Part shown: positions 6,534 to 10,338 of the stretch, piece by piece | Position numbering within the stretch: the stretch's first letter is position 1 | How the letters are laid out: each line of letters starts with the position of its first letter | Assembly (NCBI GenBank): GCA_034665545.1 | Contig: JAXDFO010000191.1 | Span: 1 to 10,338 of the forward strand | Length of the DNA stretch: 10,338 bases | Source: DASYML01 sp034665545 | GTDB lineage: Bacteria > Acidobacteriota > Blastocatellia > Pyrinomonadales > Pyrinomonadaceae | Reading direction: 5' to 3' | Translations under genes and position numbers: made by a program | The notes under the pieces: generated by a model | Database searches by the model: none | The model's input: the letters and a program-made list of their open reading frames with translations, nothing else | What the model was told of the DNA's origin: nothing

Positions 6534-7994
6534 ATGTCGAAACTTGCGCCCGGCAACGTGACACTGATTCGCGGTCTCGGATTAACGGCGGCGGTCTCCA
6601 TCAACATCGCTAACATGATAGGCACGGGCGTCTTTCTCAAGGCGCGCGTGATGACTTGCAACGTGGGGAGTCCGGGCCTCGTCATCGCGGTCTGGATTGT
6701 GGCGGGGCTCTTGTCTCTGGCGGGCGCGTTGACCTATGCGGAGTTGACGGCGATGATGCCGCGCGCGGGCGGCGAGTATGTGTTGATGCGCGAGGGCTAC
6801 GGGCCGGGCTGGGGTTTCATCTACGGGTGGACGCAGTTTCTCATCGCGCGCACGGGTTCGGCTGCCGCGCTCGCCGTCGGCTTCGCCATTTTTCTCAACG
6901 ACCTCACGGGCGGCGCGCTCAATCAAGTTTACTTCACGCTGCATCTGCCGCACGGTTACAGCGTGCCCTTCGGGCAAGTTCAATTAGTGGCCCTCGCGGC
7001 CATCGCCTTCACCACTCTCATCAACTGCGCCGCCGTCAATATCAGCGGCGGTGTCGCATCAGTTCTGACCTTTCTCAAGATTGCCCTGGTCCTGGGCGTC
7101 GGCGTCGGCGCATTTCTCTACGCGCAGGGACACTGGTCCAATTTTTCGCTCTCCAACATCGGCGGCACATGCGAGGGCGTGGCGGTCGTCGGTGGAGGAC
7201 TGGGGGGCTTCGGGGCGGCGATGCTCGGCGCGTTGTGGGCCTACGACGGCTGGAATAACATCTGCTTTATGGCGGGCGAGGTGCGCCATCCGGGGCGCAA
7301 TCTCCCGCTCGCTTTCATCGGCGGAATGCTCGTCGTGGGCGCGCTCTACGTCTTCGTCAACCTGGGCTACTTCTACGTCCTGACGCCGACGGAAGTCGCC
7401 AGCGTTCCCGCCGTCTCATCCGTCGCGGCGGAAGTGACGAAGAAATTTCTGGGCCCGCTCGCCGTCAGCTTCGTCGCCGCCGCGCTGATGATTTCATCCT
7501 TCGGCGCGCTCCACACTTCGATTCTCTCAACGGCGCGCATCCCCTACGCGATGTCGCGCGACCGTCTCTTTTTCCAGGGGCTCGCGCGCCTCAGCAGGCG
7601 CACGCATGTGCCCACGCGCTCGCTCATCGTGCAGGGCATCTGGGCCGGTGTGCTGGCCCTCTCAGGCTCATACGATACGCTGACCGACTACGCTATCTTC
7701 GCGCTCTGGCTCTTCTACGGACTGGTCACGGCCTCCGTCTTCATCTTCCGCAAACGAATGCCGAACGCCGAACGCCCCTATCGCACCTGGGGTTATCCAG
7801 TCGTTCCGATTCTCTTCCTGCTCGTCACCGCCGGGTTGATCATCATCACGGTGCGTAACTCGCCCGTTCAATCGCTCATCGGTCTGGGCCTTATCGCGCT
7901 CGGCTTTCCGGTCTATCTTTACTGGTCCAATCACAACCGCGTCCGCTATACGGGGGCTTCAACGGTTGATGAAGATTCGTCAGCCGGAGAATAA
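6534..7994 (+). CDS. APC-superfamily amino acid permease
   Basis: A 486-residue inner-membrane transporter, the normal length for a 12-helix APC protein. The helix 1 signature is ANMIGTGVFLKA (26-37), with the unwound IGxG substrate site. It continues with AGALTYAELTAMMPRAGGEYV (63-83), typical of helix 2 and the following loop. The stretch AYDGWNNICFMAGEVRHPGR (236-255) is the helix 6 signature of the LAT/SteT-like branch, and FRKRMPNAERPYRTWGYPVVP (405-425) is the usual loop before the last helices. Both ends look cytoplasmic, with a short acidic tail. Substrate is probably a neutral or cationic amino acid, or exchange of one for another; the sequence does not decide. It begins one base after the decarboxylase stop with only a weak ribosome binding site, so it is probably translated by coupling. 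The pair suggests supply of the decarboxylase substrate or exchange of its product. Confidence 0.88.
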   Translation: MSKLAPGNVTLIRGLGLTAAVSINIANMIGTGVFLKARVMTCNVGSPGLVIAVWIVAGLLSLAGALTYAELTAMMPRAGGEYVLMREGYGPGWGFIYGWTQFLIARTGSAAALAVGFAIFLNDLTGGALNQVYFTLHLPHGYSVPFGQVQLVALAAIAFTTLINCAAVNISGGVASVLTFLKIALVLGVGVGAFLYAQGHWSNFSLSNIGGTCEGVAVVGGGLGGFGAAMLGALWAYDGWNNICFMAGEVRHPGRNLPLAFIGGMLVVGALYVFVNLGYFYVLTPTEVASVPAVSSVAAEVTKKFLGPLAVSFVAAALMISSFGALHTSILSTARIPYAMSRDRLFFQGLARLSRRTHVPTRSLIVQGIWAGVLALSGSYDTLTDYAIFALWLFYGLVTASVFIFRKRMPNAERPYRTWGYPVVPILFLLVTAGLIIITVRNSPVQSLIGLGLIALGFPVYLYWSNHNRVRYTGASTVDEDSSAGE

Positions 7995-8025
7995 AGTTCG
8001 CCGCGTTAAAATTGGTCCAGGATGT

Positions 8026-8062
8026 GCCCGCGTGCCGCTTCAAGTCAAAGCGGCGCGCGGGC
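8026..8062 (+). terminator. strong GC-rich hairpin after the permease gene
   Basis: GCCCGCG (8026-8032), a T, and GCCGCTT (8034-8040) pair with AAGCGGC (8048-8054), a G, and CGCGGGC (8056-8062). This is 15 continuous pairs including one G-U, with a seven-base loop. It sits 31 bases after the permease stop. The run after it (GCGTGTTCAATC, then CTCTTACCTTTTATT) is only moderately T-rich, so termination on the + strand is likely but not textbook. Confidence 0.6.
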
Positions 8063-8094
8063 GCGTGTTCAATCTACTCTTACCTTTTATTATC

Positions 8095-8103
8095 TGCTAT
8101 CAT
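8095..8103 (+). promoter_or_regulatory. candidate extended -10 promoter for the TIR/AAA operon
   Basis: TGCTATCAT (8095-8103) fits an extended -10 (TG, one base, then TATCAT with five of six matches to TATAAT). No good -35 is present at the usual distance, which extended -10 promoters tolerate. It lies after the hairpin and about 100 bases before the TIR gene, in a local AT-rich patch within otherwise GC-rich DNA. Confidence 0.35.
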
Positions 8104-8201
8104 GCGGCTCTTGCGAGAGCTTTAGAGCGCGCTAACCCCGCTAACGGCCTTAGCCCGGTTCAGACGACCGGGACAATTCTTCCGAGGATAATTTCTTCAC
8201 C

Positions 8202-9800
8202 ATGACGACACCTCCCCCCAGCCCGTGCGACGCTTCTCAAGCAGAGATAACGGACGAGAAGAGACGCGTTCGCATCTTCATCAGCTATAAGCGCGAGGTC
8301 GAGCCGGACGAGCCTGTCGCGCTCCAGATTTACGAGTCTTTGAAGGATGAGCACGACATCTTCATTGACCAGATTATGAGGATCGGGACCAACTGGCCCG
8401 CGCGCATTGAGAACGAGTTGTGCCGCTCTGATTTTCTCATCACGCTCCTCTCAGCGAATTCGGTTTATAGCGAGATGGTCGAGACGGAAATCAAGATTGC
8501 GCACAACCTCGCCAAATCTCAGGGGGGACGCCCGGTGATTCTCCCCGTGCGACTGGACTATCAGAAAGAGTTACCCTACCCGCTCAGCGCGTACCTGGAC
8601 CACATCAATTGGGCCCACTGGAAGAACGCTGCCGAGACGCCCCGCCTGATTAACGAAATCAAGGAGGCCATTTCAAGCGGCGAGCTATTAGCGACGGGCG
8701 AGCCGCGCAAAGATGCGCTGGCGGCGAAGGCTGACCGCCAGCCCTTGAACCTCGCCAGGCCGACGCCCTCCGCGCCGCCCGACATGTCCTATGGAGCCGT
8801 GGATACCCAGTCCGCTTTTTATAAAGAGCGTCGGACGGATGCGCTCCTGCTCAACCAGATTAAGAGTTCCGACGCGTCCGTGACGGTGACTATCAAGGGC
8901 GCGCGGCAGATGGGCAAGAGTTCTCTTCTCGTGCGCGCGATTGACACGGCCATCAAGGGCAAGAAGCTCACAGCGTTTCTGGACTTTCAGCTTATTGATG
9001 GGCCCACGCTGGATGACCGCGACGCGTTCTTCCGACAGTTCTGTTCCCTCTTGAGTGACGCGCTGAATAAAGAGGACCGCGTTGATGATTACTGGACCAA
9101 GTATAAAGCCCTCAGCAATACGCAGCGTTGCACGCGCTACATGAGCCGGTATCTATTGAAGGAGATAGACAGGCCGCTGGTCCTGGCGATGGACGAGGTC
9201 GAGAGCGTCTTTGATACGGAATACAGGTCCGATTTCTTCGGGATGCTGCGTAGCTGGCATGGCAGCCGCGCCAACCCCGCCGAACCCGAATGGAAAAGGT
9301 TGAGCCTCGTCATGGTCACATCAACCGAACCCTTTCTCTTCATCAAGGACATGCTCCAATCTCCCTTTAACGTCGGGCAGGTCATCACGCTCGAAGACTT
9401 CACGCTCGAAGAGGTCGCGGGCCTCAACGTGCTCTACAGGTCGCCGCTCGATCAAGATGGCTTGCGCTGTCTGAGAGACCTGCTCGGAGGTCATCCTTAT
9501 CTGGTTCGCCGCGCGCTCTTCGAGATTGCGTCCGGTCATATCTCGCTGGACCAATTATGCGCCAAAGCGACCGCCGAGGATTCCCTCTTCGGAGACCACC
9601 TGCGGAACCTGCTTTTCCGTATTCACGATAAAGAGGATTTGATAGAGGGGTTAAGGCAGGTCATCGGCCAACAGACCTGCCAGGACGAGCTTGTGTTCGT
9701 CCGTCTGCATAGCGCGGGCCTCGTGCGCTCCGAGGGGCGACAGGTCTTTCCCAGGTCCAAACTCTACGCGGATTATTTCCGGGAGCACCTTCATGTCTAG
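8202..9800 (+). CDS. TIR domain fused to AAA-like (AAA_35-type) STAND ATPase
   Basis: A 532-residue cytoplasmic protein without signal peptide or membrane segment. Residues about 22-157 form a TIR domain: VRIFISYKR (23-31), a D/G loop FIDQIMRIGTNW (54-65), and SANSVYSEMVETEI (84-97), in which E96 lies where NAD-cleaving TIR domains have the catalytic glutamate. A Pro/Ala-rich linker (about 158-195) leads to an AAA-like domain with Walker A GARQMGKSSL (233-242), Walker B LVLAMDEVE (326-334), a sensor-like MVTSTEP (371-377), SPFNVG (387-392) and LGGHPYLVRRAL (428-439), all hallmarks of the AAA_35 family. The C-terminus (about 478-530) looks like a winged helix ending in YADYFREHL. Nothing resembling repeats for ligand sensing is fused here. 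The family links NTP-driven oligomerisation to an effector, so a nucleotide-triggered NADase used in defence is the best inference; a signalling role is the alternative. The next gene overlaps it by 8 bp. A weak GAGG (8184-8187) precedes the ATG. Confidence 0.87.
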   Translation: MTTPPPSPCDASQAEITDEKRRVRIFISYKREVEPDEPVALQIYESLKDEHDIFIDQIMRIGTNWPARIENELCRSDFLITLLSANSVYSEMVETEIKIAHNLAKSQGGRPVILPVRLDYQKELPYPLSAYLDHINWAHWKNAAETPRLINEIKEAISSGELLATGEPRKDALAAKADRQPLNLARPTPSAPPDMSYGAVDTQSAFYKERRTDALLLNQIKSSDASVTVTIKGARQMGKSSLLVRAIDTAIKGKKLTAFLDFQLIDGPTLDDRDAFFRQFCSLLSDALNKEDRVDDYWTKYKALSNTQRCTRYMSRYLLKEIDRPLVLAMDEVESVFDTEYRSDFFGMLRSWHGSRANPAEPEWKRLSLVMVTSTEPFLFIKDMLQSPFNVGQVITLEDFTLEEVAGLNVLYRSPLDQDGLRCLRDLLGGHPYLVRRALFEIASGHISLDQLCAKATAEDSLFGDHLRNLLFRIHDKEDLIEGLRQVIGQQTCQDELVFVRLHSAGLVRSEGRQVFPRSKLYADYFREHLHV

Positions 9801-10338
9801 ATCAACCTCTGAGCGAAATATTTATACGGTCGGGGGAACGGTGCAGGCCAGCAACGGCCTCTACATCTCTCGCAAAGCTGACGGCGAGCTTCTGGACCTC
9901 TGCCTCGACGGAACCTTCGCCTACGTGCTCTCCACGCGACAGGTTGGCAAGTCGAGCCTCATGATTCGCACCGCCGAAGAGTTGTCCAGGCGCGGGATTC
10001 GTTCCGTCATCATTGACTTGACCAAAATGGGCGTCCAGGTCACGGCCAGCGAGTGGTATCTGGGCCTTCTCGCTCTCATCGAAGACCAGCTTTCGCTCCA
10101 AACAGATGCCGTGGAATGGTGGGAAGCGCACGCCAACTTGGGCATCACCCAACGCTTGAACATGTTCTTTGAAGAAGTCCTGCTCAAAGAGATTAGCGCG
10201 CCCATCGTCATCTTCGTTGATGAGATTGATACGACCTTGCGCTTATCATTCACCGACGACTTTTTCGCGGCCATTCGTTATCTCTTCAGCGCGCGCGCCA
10301 CCAGCCCTGACCTTCGCAGGCTCTCTTTCGTCTTAATC
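9793..10338 (+). CDS. second AAA-like STAND-type ATPase (3' end outside window)
   Basis: The frame from the ATG at 9793 stays open for all 182 codons to the window edge. Residues 11-24 (YTVGGTVQASNGLY) and 25-40 match the N-terminal segment of AAA-like proteins in which the ATPase precedes repeats such as WD40 or other domains. The P-loop is STRQVGKSSL (47-56), with Ser in place of the first glycine, a common variant here; Walker B is PIVIFVDEIDTT (137-148). The FTDDFFAAIRYLFSARAT segment (153-170) and RRLSFVLI (175-182) are also typical. It starts inside the last codons of the TIR gene (ATGTCTAG, 9793-9800), so translation is probably coupled and the two proteins are likely made together. 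Its P-loop and Walker B are related to, but clearly diverged from, those of the TIR protein. What follows the ATPase is not visible, and would show whether this is the sensor or a second effector. Confidence 0.85.
   Translation, partial: MSRSTSERNIYTVGGTVQASNGLYISRKADGELLDLCLDGTFAYVLSTRQVGKSSLMIRTAEELSRRGIRSVIIDLTKMGVQVTASEWYLGLLALIEDQLSLQTDAVEWWEAHANLGITQRLNMFFEEVLLKEISAPIVIFVDEIDTTLRLSFTDDFFAAIRYLFSARATSPDLRRLSFVLI

Noticed and set aside
6656..7258. 200-codon frame on the + strand inside the permease gene
   Set aside because: It is out of frame with a clear membrane transporter and its protein is low-complexity Arg/Gly/His-rich.
7966..8205. 79-codon frame bridging the permease end and the TIR start
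   Set aside because: It spans the hairpin at 8026-8062, starts inside the permease gene, and has no ribosome binding site or domain.
9802..10274. Two - strand frames opposite the second ATPase gene
   Set aside because: The + strand encodes a clear P-loop ATPase with Walker A and B, so these are shadows.

Overview
The window is GC-rich and densely coded, with every supported gene on the + strand. It looks like a piece of a free-living soil or freshwater bacterium, most likely an Acidobacteriota member of the Blastocatellia/Pyrinomonadaceae type. That is an inference from gene content: a secreted protein joining a TIGR03118-type domain, Calx-beta, CHRD and DUF4214, a TIR/AAA-like ATPase, and long hairpins between genes. 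No rRNA, tRNA, transposase or CRISPR array was seen.

Layout. (1) 1-1742: the 3' part of a 4-coumarate-CoA-ligase-like acyl-CoA synthetase, one base upstream of a small NTF2/SnoaL-fold gene with a strong ribosome binding site. This is the end of an operon, closed by a large palindrome at 1743-1830. (2) 1831-2246: a long non-coding stretch with a candidate promoter near 1878 and a leader of about 330 nt containing hairpins. (3) 2247-4907: a very large exported multidomain protein. (4) 4914-5015: a long purine/pyrimidine inverted repeat, then a good sigma70-like promoter at 5031-5059. (5) 5111-7994: a two-gene operon of a fold-III PLP decarboxylase (diaminopimelate decarboxylase-like) and an APC-family amino acid permease, separated by one base and followed by a strong hairpin at 8026-8062. 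(6) 8202-10338: a TIR-domain protein with a C-terminal AAA-like (AAA_35-type) ATPase, overlapping by 8 bp a second AAA-like ATPase gene that runs off the window.

How they work together. Regions 1 and 5 look metabolic: acyl-CoA activation, and amino acid decarboxylation with transport. Region 3 is an exported surface or matrix-type protein. Region 6 is the most interesting part. A TIR domain with the expected NADase-type glutamate, fused to a STAND/AAA-like switch ATPase and coupled to a second such ATPase, is the architecture expected of an NLR-like anti-phage or programmed-death system. That function is inferred from architecture only. A second point of interest is the decarboxylase, which lacks the Arg-Pro pair normally conserved in diaminopimelate decarboxylases and may act on another substrate.
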